Part shown: positions 1 to 7,774 of the stretch, one piece after another | How positions within the stretch are numbered: the stretch's first letter is position 1 | How the letters are laid out: every line of letters starts with the position of its first letter | Assembly: GCA_036794825.1 (NCBI GenBank) | Contig: DAIRGA010000001.1 | Location: 248,001-312,000 of the forward strand | DNA from: RZYY01 sp036794825 | GTDB taxonomy: Bacteria; Bacteroidota; Bacteroidia; Bacteroidales; 4484-276 | Reading direction: 5' to 3' | Length of the DNA: 64,000 nucleotides | Made by a program: the position numbers and the translations under genes | The notes under the pieces: model-generated | Databases searched by the model: none | What the model was told of the DNA's origin: nothing | Seen by the model: the letters and a program-made list of their open reading frames with translations, nothing else

Positions 1-1
1 G

Positions 2-610
2 GCCTTGTATGTCTTCATTGCCACGATCATAGGAGCCAGGCTGGGACATGTGATGTTCTACGAACCAGCCTATTTTCTTGCCGATCCGCTGTCGGTTTTC
101 AAAATCTGGCAGGGAGGCCTGGCTTCGCATGGTGCTGCTATCGGGATTCTGATTGCCATCTGGCTGTTTTCTCGAAAAAACAAAAAGTCTTATTTCTGGG
201 TTCTCGACCGATTGGTGATCGTGGTAGCTCTTGGCGGGTTTTTTATCCGAATGGGCAACCTGATGAACTCCGAAATTTATGGTCATGTTACCACGCTGCC
301 ATGGGGTTTTATTTTTACTTCAGAAGATGAAATGCCCCGCCACCCTACCCAGATTTACGAAGGACTGAGCTACCTCGCAATTTTTGGTTACCTGCTGTGG
401 TACTACTGGCATAAGGAGGGCAAACCCAAGCCGGGATTTATTTTCGGGATGTTTCTTATTCTTCTTTTCGCGGTGCGGTTTTTAATTGAGTTTGTGAAAG
501 AGCCGCAGGTGACTTTCGAAACCAACATGGCGCTGAATATGGGGCAAATACTCAGCTTACCTTTTATAATTGCAGGACTGGTTATCGTTTTCAGGAAGAA
601 TGCGAAATGA
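2..610 (+). CDS. lgt: Prolipoprotein diacylglyceryl transferase (5'-truncated by window edge)
   Basis: Lgt transfers a diacylglyceryl group from phosphatidylglycerol to the lipobox cysteine of prolipoproteins in the inner membrane, the first step of lipoprotein maturation. About 200 residues are visible, while the family is usually 260-290, so the N-terminus lies outside the window; the reading frame is open to the first base. Visible family signatures are GGLASHG (the conserved HGG region), RMGNLMNSEIYG (the R-GN--N-E signature) and HPTQIYEGL near the C-terminus. Several hydrophobic segments fit a polytopic membrane protein. The substrate supply is local: the GldJ homologue at 30-31.6 kb has a lipobox. 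No operon partner can be seen upstream; a tRNA gene follows with its own promoter. Confidence 0.93.
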   Translation, partial: ALYVFIATIIGARLGHVMFYEPAYFLADPLSVFKIWQGGLASHGAAIGILIAIWLFSRKNKKSYFWVLDRLVIVVALGGFFIRMGNLMNSEIYGHVTTLPWGFIFTSEDEMPRHPTQIYEGLSYLAIFGYLLWYYWHKEGKPKPGFIFGMFLILLFAVRFLIEFVKEPQVTFETNMALNMGQILSLPFIIAGLVIVFRKNAK

Positions 611-621
611 TAAAAAAATTC

Positions 622-650
622 ATTGCCAGCCGGGAAAAGTTTTATTTTTG
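622..650 (+). promoter_or_regulatory. Promoter for tRNA-Ala
   Basis: TATTTTTG at 643-650 is a perfect match to the Bacteroidota -7 element TAnnTTTG. ATTG at 622-625 lies 17 bases upstream and could serve as the -33 element. The tRNA begins 23 bases downstream. Confidence 0.6.
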
Positions 651-672
651 CAGCCGTTTTGTTTGACTTGAT

Positions 673-746
673 GGGGCGTTAGCTCAGTTGGCTAGAGCGT
701 TAGACTGGCAGTCTAAAGGTCATGGGTTCGATTCCCATACGCTCCA
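673..746 (+). tRNA. tRNA-Ala (anticodon GGC)
   Basis: A full cloverleaf can be folded: acceptor GGGGCGT/ACGCTCC, D stem GCTC/GAGC, anticodon stem TTAGA/TCTAA around the loop CTGGCAG (anticodon GGC at 707-709) and T stem ATGGG/CCCAT. The acceptor contains the G3:U70 pair that is the identity element for alanyl-tRNA synthetase, which agrees with the anticodon. The 3' CCA is not encoded. Confidence 0.97.
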
Positions 747-758
747 CTCACTTTATCT

Positions 759-795
759 AAAGGCTTGTAAGCGAAAAGTTTACAAGCCTTTTTAA
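759..795 (+). terminator. Rho-independent terminator after tRNA-Ala
   Basis: The arm AAGGCTTGTAA (760-770) pairs with TTACAAGCCTT (780-790), and a T-rich run follows. It lies 13 bases after the tRNA and ends its transcript. Confidence 0.8.
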
Positions 796-962
796 TTAAA
801 CCCACGAAGTTCAAACCCGATTTTGATCCCCCATTTCTTTCATTTAACCGACAGAATCAGTTGATTTAACATTTCATTAGCATCATTTAACACCTTGTTA
901 ACATTTCGGCTTTCATATTAATCGAAGTTTGCACCTTTTTTCAGGTCGTTGATATTAAGAAT

Positions 963-1916
963 ATGAAAATGAAACCATTAGATTTTCTTTCTTCGTTAAT
1001 CAAAAAAATCACATCCCAACTTATGGAAAATACTGTTCAAAATGATAATGTTTCTGAAAATCAGATAAATGAAGAACATAATTTAAACTCACATGATATG
1101 GCCAACAACAGCACAGCTCCTGGGTTACGAAAAACTCCGATGGATGTTTTCCCGGCCATTTTCAATGGCATAGGTATCGGGCTACTTCTTGGGCTTTTGC
1201 TTGGTTTATCCATTTCTCCGGTGGTGAGTGGCGTTATTGCCACCATCTCTTCGATGCTTGCCGTGCTTATCGGGTTGAACGAAAAATTTCTTGACCCGCT
1301 AAAAAGCATACGGATAGGCGCATTCGGACTTTTTGCGGTTGTCGGTATTTTGGCCGGAATTTACATGAGGGCAAATGACCCTTTTGCCCCGTCGCTTTCT
1401 GATAAAAAACAACAATATCTTGATGCCGGGTTTAAGGAGGAGGAAGCAAAATCATTTATCACAGGGTTTATTCTTTCTGACACGGGACAAGCACGCCGTC
1501 AGGCCAATGTTCTTTACTCGTCAACCGTAGATGCCGGCGCCTGCGACGTGTTGCAGTATGCAAGCACCGAAACCCCTGCAGAAGAGTTGATGAACACTTT
1601 TAAAACTGCTGGTGGTGCATGGAAGAAATTTGCTGAGTCGTTTTCGGCTGATCTTCCGGCAGAACAGGTTTCAAAGGCGCTGCTTGCTATCAGGGATAGC
1701 TTTTGCAACATGCAGTCCGGCGGGAAAATTACCGTAACCAACCTTGAACTGATCAAAATGATCAAAAGCGGCGATTCCACCGAAAGCATTGAAAAACAGT
1801 TGACTGATGCCGGTGGTATTTGGGCTGTGATCGTTTCCAGAATTTCGGAGAGTTTTTCATCTGACGAAAGAAAACCAGTTTATTTAACCACCATCAAAAT
1901 TTTATCTTATGAATAA
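963..1916 (+). CDS. Membrane protein of unknown function, paired with a trypsin-like protease
   Basis: I do not recognise the family. The 317-residue product starts with a basic, hydrophilic stretch of about 65 residues. A Gly/Leu-rich hydrophobic region follows, with probable membrane segments around residues 66-85, 86-103 and 117-133. The C-terminal ~185 residues are hydrophilic, predicted helical, and contain two similar-looking helical stretches. No secretion signal is obvious. The stop overlaps the start of the next gene, a secreted trypsin-like protease, by 8 bases, so the two are almost certainly co-translated and may work together. ATG at 963 and 969 are both possible starts. A loose -7 element (GAAGTTTG, 924-931) precedes it. 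Confidence 0.75.
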   Translation: MKMKPLDFLSSLIKKITSQLMENTVQNDNVSENQINEEHNLNSHDMANNSTAPGLRKTPMDVFPAIFNGIGIGLLLGLLLGLSISPVVSGVIATISSMLAVLIGLNEKFLDPLKSIRIGAFGLFAVVGILAGIYMRANDPFAPSLSDKKQQYLDAGFKEEEAKSFITGFILSDTGQARRQANVLYSSTVDAGACDVLQYASTETPAEELMNTFKTAGGAWKKFAESFSADLPAEQVSKALLAIRDSFCNMQSGGKITVTNLELIKMIKSGDSTESIEKQLTDAGGIWAVIVSRISESFSSDERKPVYLTTIKILSYE

Positions 1917-3453
1917 GACATTGACATTAAGCATTTTATTAATGATTTTCGCTGGGGTTTTAATAGCGCAACCCAGATTCGACCCAGCTACTGTTGATAG
2001 ATCACTGGTGCGTGTTGTGGTTTCTATCAACGAAAGAGAATCCACCGTAATGACCGGCTTTGCATGGAAAACACCCAATCAGATAGTTACTTCGCTGCAT
2101 GGAATGAGCAAAAACGGAACCATCAAGGTACTCTACCTGAAAGATGCATGGCGGAAAGCAAAAATCAAAAAAGTGCTTCAAAATGCCGACCTGGTGCTGC
2201 TCGAAATTTTACCCGGCGAACCTGCTGTACCCTCAGGCGTAGTCCCGATCACAAATATTAATACAGCGCCAATCAGATTTGGATCCGATGTATATGCTTT
2301 CGGATTCAACAGCGGAGCTTCTGCCAGCTCATCGCGAATGTTGAAAAAAGGCCATGTCAACCCTGAAGTGCTTGCTAGTCTTATTCCAAAAAAAGATAAA
2401 GATGCCCTGGCAAAGATCGGCTTTCCGGCGCTTGATCTTCATATTTTGTACCTCGAAGGCAGCCTGTTACCCGGTTATTCCGGTTCCCCGGTCTTTGATG
2501 CTGACGGAAAACTAATCGGAATTGGGGATGGCGGCCTTGAAAAAGGAGCCAGCAATGTGAGCTGGATTATTCCTTCCAAATACCTTGCTGATCTGGAGGC
2601 TTCAACAGTGACGAGCCTTCCGCCAACATTCGAACTGCTTTCGCAACTCTTCTCCGCCAAAGTTACTATTGATGCATTGGCAGATAATCCTGAAGAGGTT
2701 GAGAACAAACTTTTCCAGCCAGCATCAACTGCTCATAAATCAGTAAAATCAAGTGATTTCGAATTTTTCATGACCAAAAACAGGTCATTGACCGAGATGG
2801 TGGAAACTTCAGACGATCCGGAAAACCTGCTGAAATTCTCCAATGAGATGAGCAACGATCTGAGGATTGATCTCGATTATGACCAGATGAGGTTTGATGT
2901 TTACGAAGATATTGTTAACGGGGTTGTTCTCACCATTCCTGAGGATTTGAAGCTGGTTTATGACAAAGCAGATGACTATTTCTACGTTAAATATCCTGAA
3001 AACAGCCTCTCCAGCCTAACTTTCACAGGGATAAAAGATGATTTTTCAACCACAGAATTTACGGAGTTGCTCGATTATGTAAGCGAGTCCGTCAACTCAA
3101 CAATTGCATCCGGTTATGGATTGTCGGGATTGACAATAGATGAAGAGTATTCTTACTGGCTGGATTATGGCGACCAGCAAAAGATTGCATGGGTTTCATC
3201 GGCTGGCAACGAACCCTTTTACGGTGATGATGGCATCACCTATGTCATTCTGGTTTATCAGACCATCCTGATGTCGAACGAAAAGACTTTTATGGCGATC
3301 GGAACATTTGCAGTGCCTGCCGAATTGGTTGTAGCCAGTTCGATGAACGGCCTGGACTGTGTGAACCAATTTGCCGGAAGTGATGAGTGTTCCTATTTCA
3401 ACACACTCTTTAAAACCTTCTCGGCCACCCACCTGACGACTTTTGCCTATTGA
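1909..3453 (+). CDS. Secreted trypsin-like serine protease (S1 fold) with C-terminal extension
   Basis: The 514-residue product opens with a clear signal peptide (hydrophobic residues 5-18, ending LIAQP). The N-terminal ~220 residues carry a trypsin-like arrangement: His in SLHGM, Asp in NADLVLLE and Ser in GYSGSP, a variant of the GNSGGP motif. This matches the chymotrypsin-fold proteases of the Bacteroidota periplasm or surface. Residues ~280-514 form an extension I do not recognise; it is acidic and looks beta-rich. No PDZ domain is visible, so it is not a canonical DegP/HtrA. It is translationally coupled to the membrane protein upstream. Substrate and exact location are unknown. Confidence 0.8.
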   Translation: MNKTLTLSILLMIFAGVLIAQPRFDPATVDRSLVRVVVSINERESTVMTGFAWKTPNQIVTSLHGMSKNGTIKVLYLKDAWRKAKIKKVLQNADLVLLEILPGEPAVPSGVVPITNINTAPIRFGSDVYAFGFNSGASASSSRMLKKGHVNPEVLASLIPKKDKDALAKIGFPALDLHILYLEGSLLPGYSGSPVFDADGKLIGIGDGGLEKGASNVSWIIPSKYLADLEASTVTSLPPTFELLSQLFSAKVTIDALADNPEEVENKLFQPASTAHKSVKSSDFEFFMTKNRSLTEMVETSDDPENLLKFSNEMSNDLRIDLDYDQMRFDVYEDIVNGVVLTIPEDLKLVYDKADDYFYVKYPENSLSSLTFTGIKDDFSTTEFTELLDYVSESVNSTIASGYGLSGLTIDEEYSYWLDYGDQQKIAWVSSAGNEPFYGDDGITYVILVYQTILMSNEKTFMAIGTFAVPAELVVASSMNGLDCVNQFAGSDECSYFNTLFKTFSATHLTTFAY

Positions 3454-3558
3454 TGCCATAATTCAGTCAACTGTCAATATTTCAGCATTTTAACCTTCAA
3501 TAAAGGTCACTCCTTCAAATTAAATTTTTGCGTGGCGGTTCATTTTTTCAAAAGTTTT

Positions 3559-3566
3559 TACATTTG
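3559..3566 (+). promoter_or_regulatory. -7 promoter element for gcvH
   Basis: TACATTTG matches the Bacteroidota TAnnTTTG element perfectly and sits 23 bases before the gcvH start. No well-spaced -33 box is evident. Confidence 0.5.
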
Positions 3567-3589
3567 CACAAATTAAATTTTTCGAAATC

Positions 3590-3964
3590 ATGAATATTCC
3601 AAGTAATTTAAGGTACACCAAAGATCATGAATGGCTTCGCATGGAAGGAGACGTTGCAGTGATTGGAATTACAGATTATGCTCAAAATGAATTGGGCGAC
3701 ATTGTTTTTGTAGAAGTGGAGACCGTCGGGGAGGTATTGGAAAAGGAAGAGACCTTCGGAACCATTGAAGCCGTAAAAACCGTATCTGACCTGTTTATGC
3801 CGGTTGCCGGCGAAGTTCTCGTGTTTAATGAAGAACTTAACGACCACCCGGAAACAATTAACAGCGATCCTTATGATAAAGGATGGATAGTGAAAGTAAA
3901 ACCCAGCAATCCCGCAGATGTTAATGGACTGCTGGATGCTGATGGTTACAAGGAGTTGATTTAA
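3590..3964 (+). CDS. gcvH: Glycine cleavage system H protein
   Basis: GcvH is the lipoyl carrier that shuttles the aminomethyl group between the P, T and L proteins of glycine cleavage in the cytoplasm. The 124-residue length is typical. The lipoylation site is Lys63 in IEAVKTVSDL, inside the hairpin that begins with ETFGTIE. The DHEWLR motif near the N-terminus is also conserved in the family. The other gcv genes are not nearby, which is common in this phylum. It has its own -7 promoter element and is followed by a TonB-like gene after ~100 bases. Confidence 0.97.
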   Translation: MNIPSNLRYTKDHEWLRMEGDVAVIGITDYAQNELGDIVFVEVETVGEVLEKEETFGTIEAVKTVSDLFMPVAGEVLVFNEELNDHPETINSDPYDKGWIVKVKPSNPADVNGLLDADGYKELI

Positions 3965-4062
3965 TGAGATTTTGAAACTTTACCACCTTCTTTCTCAGGC
4001 AATATCCCAGTTCGGCATTACGTTTGAGATAAATGGGGGGTAACAAAAAATAAATCATAATT

Positions 4063-4743
4063 ATGGACACAAAAAAAACTGAAAAAGCAGACCTCGAAAA
4101 CAAAAAAGCCATTTTCATGCAAATAGGTTTTGTAATTGCTCTGGCTTTTGTGCTTGTCGCTTTCAATTACAAAAGTTATGAAAGAGGAAGCGGGCTTGAT
4201 ATTCAGGTGCAGGTTGACAATACACCTGAAGAGATCATCCCGATCACCAAGCAGGAAGTAAAACCACCGCCACCACCACCTCCAAGGCAAATCACCATCA
4301 TCAACATCGTTGAGGACGATGTGGAAGTTGAAGATGATATCGAGATTGACGTGGAAGCCGACCAGAAAACCGAAATTGCGGATTTTGTTCCTGTTGTTAA
4401 GGTGGAAGAAGAAGTAGAAGAACTGGAAATTTTCACCGTGGTTGAATCAATGCCGGAGTTTCCGGGCGGAGATGCTGCGAGGATGAAATTCCTTCAGGAA
4501 AATATCAAGTATCCCCAGTTGGCACGTGAGAGCGGAATCCAGGGAACCGTTTATGTTACCTTCGTTGTTGAAACCGATGGCCGCGTTACCGATGTCAGGG
4601 TTCTTCGCGGAATTGGTGGCGGTTGCGATGAAGAGGCAGTCAGGGTTATTCAGGCCATGCCAAGATGGAACCCCGGCAAGCAAAGAGGCAAGCCCGTGCG
4701 CGTTCAGTTCAACATGCCCATCAGGTTTACTTTGCAAGGATAG
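4063..4743 (+). CDS. tonB: TonB-family energy transducer
   Basis: TonB-type proteins carry proton-motive-force energy from ExbB/ExbD across the periplasm to outer-membrane receptors. The 226-residue product has a single N-terminal membrane segment (about residues 20-36), then a proline run (PPPPPP), then a strongly acidic linker rich in Glu/Asp/Val, and a C-terminal TonB domain. The domain has conserved features: MPEFPGGDAA, NIKYPQLARESGIQG, VTFVVETDGRV and MPRWNPGKQRGKPV. The acidic linker differs from the Lys-Pro linker of proteobacterial TonB but is common in Bacteroidota. No exbB/exbD is adjacent, so it may be one of several TonBs. It ends just before a strong terminator. Confidence 0.9.
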   Translation: MDTKKTEKADLENKKAIFMQIGFVIALAFVLVAFNYKSYERGSGLDIQVQVDNTPEEIIPITKQEVKPPPPPPPRQITIINIVEDDVEVEDDIEIDVEADQKTEIADFVPVVKVEEEVEELEIFTVVESMPEFPGGDAARMKFLQENIKYPQLARESGIQGTVYVTFVVETDGRVTDVRVLRGIGGGCDEEAVRVIQAMPRWNPGKQRGKPVRVQFNMPIRFTLQG

Positions 4744-4769
4744 CAACACAATCCAACGAATTAAAAAAT

Positions 4770-4803
4770 ATCCCGGATATCACAAATGTCCGGGATTTTT
4801 TTT
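4770..4803 (+). terminator. Rho-independent terminator after tonB
   Basis: ATCCCGGA (4770-4777) pairs with TCCGGGAT (4789-4796) across an 11-base loop, followed by an uninterrupted T run to 4803. Confidence 0.85.
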
Positions 4804-4827
4804 GGATAGTGTATTTACCCGGTTTGC

Positions 4828-5265
4828 TCAGAATACCTCCAGAGCGGAAAGCAGATCCTTCAAAATCGTTTCGTGATCGAATGCAAGTTCAGGGATTTGA
4901 TGGACAGGAACCCAGGCAGCCATACTGGCATCGTCTCCGCCAGTAACAGCTGAGTTTTCAGGATAAGTAAACCCATAAAAAACTACGGAAACCGTTCTTC
5001 CGCGTGGATCGCGACCGGGATCGCCATAGGTCTTGAACTGTCTCAATTCAACATTTTGCATACCGGTTTCTTCTTTCAGTTCGCGTTGGGCCGATGATAA
5101 CAAGGTCTCGTTCATTTCGATGAATCCACCCGGAAAAGCCCACTTGCCTTCAAACGGAGGCCTGCCGCGCTGAATCACCAATACTTTTAATATACCATCG
5201 AAGCGGCAGAAAACAGCTATGTCAACGGTTACAGATGCTTTTGGATACTCGTAGGTGTAAGGCAT
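4828..5265 (-). CDS. NUDIX hydrolase
   Basis: The 145-residue product contains a complete NUDIX box (G-x5-E-x7-RE-x-x-EE-x-G-M) starting at GFIEMNE and ending KEETGM. Such enzymes hydrolyse nucleoside diphosphates linked to another moiety. The surrounding sequence (YPKASVTVDIAVFC at the start, RGRPPFEGKWAFPGGF before the box) resembles the ADP-ribose/NAD-type NUDIX group, though the substrate cannot be assigned from the motif. It lies 41 bases downstream of rsmI on the same strand and is probably co-transcribed with it. Confidence 0.9.
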   Translation of the reverse strand: MPYTYEYPKASVTVDIAVFCRFDGILKVLVIQRGRPPFEGKWAFPGGFIEMNETLLSSAQRELKEETGMQNVELRQFKTYGDPGRDPRGRTVSVVFYGFTYPENSAVTGGDDASMAAWVPVHQIPELAFDHETILKDLLSALEVF

Positions 5266-5306
5266 AAATTCTGGTTTTTAGATTGATAGTTCAGGCTTGA
5301 TCAGAA

Positions 5307-5978
5307 TTACCTCTTCCCATCAACGATAATCACAAATTCACCTTTAATGTTCTTCTGACCAAAATGCAATAGGAGCTCAGAAAATGTTCCTCTGATGTTC
5401 TCTTCGAAAACCTTGGTAAGTTCGCGAGATACAGATGCCTGCCGCTCCTGGCCAAAAATGTCAGCTAGTTGTTCGAGGGTTTTGATCAGACGGTGAGGAG
5501 ATTCGTAAAGAATTACTGTGCAGGGCAATTCGCTCAGGAATTTCAGTCGCGTGGCCCTGCCTTTTTTGTGCGGAAGAAAGCCTTCGAAAAAGAAGCGGTC
5601 GGCAGGTAAACCAGAATTAACAAGAGCAGGCACAAATGCTGTCGCTCCGGGTAACGTTTCAACGGGGATATCGTTCCTCAAACATTCTCTAACAATAAGG
5701 AATCCGGGATCGGAAATAGCCGGCGTTCCGGCATCGCTCACCAAAGCGGCCTTTTCTCCGGCAGCAATCCTTTGGCAGAATTTCTCAATTACCTGATGCT
5801 CATTGTTTTGATGATAAGCCATTACTGGCTTCGAGAGGTTGTAATGTTTCATTAGGACAGATGTTGTACGGGTATCTTCGGCGAGAATAAAATCCACTTC
5901 TTCGAGCACTCTGAGCGCTCTGAAGGTGATATCTTCGAGATTTCCGATGGGCGTGGGAACAATGAACAGCTTCGACAT
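5307..5978 (-). CDS. rsmI: 16S rRNA (cytidine-1402-2'-O)-methyltransferase
   Basis: RsmI uses S-adenosylmethionine to methylate the 2'-O of C1402 in the 16S rRNA decoding centre. The 223-residue product begins with the family signature LFIVPTPIGNLEDIT, followed by AEDTRTTSVLMKHY and VSDAGTPAISDPG, typical of the tetrapyrrole-methylase fold. The length is slightly shorter than E. coli RsmI (286), as is common in Bacteroidota. It is transcribed divergently from the S41 protease across a 90-base gap and precedes the NUDIX gene. Confidence 0.95.
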   Translation of the reverse strand: MSKLFIVPTPIGNLEDITFRALRVLEEVDFILAEDTRTTSVLMKHYNLSKPVMAYHQNNEHQVIEKFCQRIAAGEKAALVSDAGTPAISDPGFLIVRECLRNDIPVETLPGATAFVPALVNSGLPADRFFFEGFLPHKKGRATRLKFLSELPCTVILYESPHRLIKTLEQLADIFGQERQASVSRELTKVFEENIRGTFSELLLHFGQKNIKGEFVIIVDGKR

Positions 5979-6068
5979 TAGGTTTGTTTGTTTGGATAAG
6001 ATTACTACTGAAACAACGTTTGCAAGGATAATTTAAAATATGACTGAATATCACCGCAAAGTAAATCA

Positions 6069-7691
6069 ATGATGAGCCAATTCAAACACAAAATTACAAT
6101 TTATTTACCCATCGTTTTTGCCCTGGTTTTGATACTTGGAATCGTAATTGGGATCAGGCTGGCGCCACAGGAGGTTAACCGGGGAAATATCTTTTCGGTG
6201 GATTTTTCCAAGTACAGCAAAATTGGAGATGTATTAGGCTATATCACTCGGGATTGGGTGGATACAGTCAACGTTGAAACACTCGAGGAGGATGCAATTG
6301 TCCAGGTTCTCGAAAAACTTGATCCCCATTCTCAGTATATTCCGGCCAAAGAGTTTGAGCAGGTGAATGAGTATCTCGAAGGTAACTTTGAGGGTATTGG
6401 TGTGCAATTTCGCATCGAGAAAGATACTGCCATGGTGATTACTCCCATTGCCGGGGGGCCATCGGAGAAAGTTGGCATCAAAGCCGGCGATCGCATTGTG
6501 CTCGTTGATGGCGATACAATTGTTGGCAAGGATATTTCTAACGACGACATCATGAAACGGCTGAAAGGTCCCAAAAACACTAAGGTGAATGTTGGTATTT
6601 TCCGCCGTGGTGAGGCCCAGTTGCTCGACTTTACCATCACACGCGGTGTTATTCCAACTTACAGTCTCGACATCGCCTATATGGTGGATGAGTCTGTCGG
6701 TTACATCAAACTCAATAAATTTTCAGCTACAACTTTTGACGAATTTAATGCTGCTATTGATGACCTCAAGAGTCAGGGGATGACAAGTCTTATTCTCGAC
6801 CTGCGTAATAACTCCGGAGGCTACCTGCAGGCTGCCATAGGTATATCTGATGAGTTTTTGCCCGACCAGCAACTTATTGTTTATACCGAAGGGAAAAACA
6901 GACCGAGAAATTATGCCTATTCTACCAAACGCGGGAATTTGGAAAAGGAACCGGTGATCGTTTTGATTGATGAAGGATCTGCCTCGGCCAGTGAAATTGT
7001 TGCAGGAGCTATTCAGGACAACGACCGCGGAACTATCATGGGAAGGCGCTCATTTGGAAAAGGACTTGTGCAGGAACAGATCAATCTACTCGACGGGTCG
7101 GCGATCAGGCTTACTACTGCAAGGTACTACACGCCAACCGGCCGTTCAATTCAAAAACCTTACACTAACGGACGTGAAGATTACTATAAAGAGTTTCACG
7201 AGCGATTTGTAAATGGCGAAGTTTTCCATGCCGACAGTATTCATTTTGACGACTCACTCAAGTTCGTAACTCCCGGAGGCAAAGTGGTTTATGGCGGTGG
7301 TGGCATTATGCCCGATATTTACATCCCGATACGGACCGGCCAGCAGCTTGCTTACTACAGTCGCCTGGTAGGTAGTGGATTAATCTACGATTTTGCATTT
7401 GAATATACCGATGCCAATCGTGCTGCCCTGAGCAAATATACTGATTACAAAAAGTTTACGAGTGATTTCAGGGTCACTGCCAATATGTTCAACGACCTGA
7501 TAGCTTTTGCCGAAAAAGAAGGTCTCGCGAAGGATGCCGCCGGTCTTGAGGCCATGAGCGAGGACATAAAAATCCTGCTAAAGGCTCTTATTGGTCGAAA
7601 TATCCTGGATAACAAGGGTTTTTATCCCACATATCATAAGCGTGATGAAATTTTTCAGGAAGCAGTAAAAAAGCTCAAAGAAAACGTTTAG
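6069..7691 (+). CDS. S41 C-terminal-processing peptidase
   Basis: S41 (CtpA/Prc/Tsp type) proteases cleave proteins from the C-terminus in the periplasm or cell envelope. The 540-residue product has an N-terminal membrane anchor or signal (residues ~10-28), a PDZ domain (FEGIGVQFRIE to about residue 180) and an S41 core. The catalytic Ser lies in SASASEIV, with the Lys in FGKG 25 residues later, the family's normal spacing. LILDLRNNSGG is the conserved loop before the active site. The C-terminal ~110 residues are helical. ATG ATG makes 6069 or 6072 the start. It converges on the O-antigen ligase gene without a visible terminator hairpin. Confidence 0.95.
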   Translation: MMSQFKHKITIYLPIVFALVLILGIVIGIRLAPQEVNRGNIFSVDFSKYSKIGDVLGYITRDWVDTVNVETLEEDAIVQVLEKLDPHSQYIPAKEFEQVNEYLEGNFEGIGVQFRIEKDTAMVITPIAGGPSEKVGIKAGDRIVLVDGDTIVGKDISNDDIMKRLKGPKNTKVNVGIFRRGEAQLLDFTITRGVIPTYSLDIAYMVDESVGYIKLNKFSATTFDEFNAAIDDLKSQGMTSLILDLRNNSGGYLQAAIGISDEFLPDQQLIVYTEGKNRPRNYAYSTKRGNLEKEPVIVLIDEGSASASEIVAGAIQDNDRGTIMGRRSFGKGLVQEQINLLDGSAIRLTTARYYTPTGRSIQKPYTNGREDYYKEFHERFVNGEVFHADSIHFDDSLKFVTPGGKVVYGGGGIMPDIYIPIRTGQQLAYYSRLVGSGLIYDFAFEYTDANRAALSKYTDYKKFTSDFRVTANMFNDLIAFAEKEGLAKDAAGLEAMSEDIKILLKALIGRNILDNKGFYPTYHKRDEIFQEAVKKLKENV

Positions 7692-7774
7692 CCATAGAAT
7701 TATTTATCAGGCTTCGACAATTGGTTTTTGAGTTTAACCCAACATGAAGCAGCCAGGAAATTCATCCCATCAAC

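Noticed and set aside
4526..4946. Overlapping plus-strand frames across the tonB end and NUDIX gene
   Set aside because: They cross the tonB terminator and are shadows of the two real genes.
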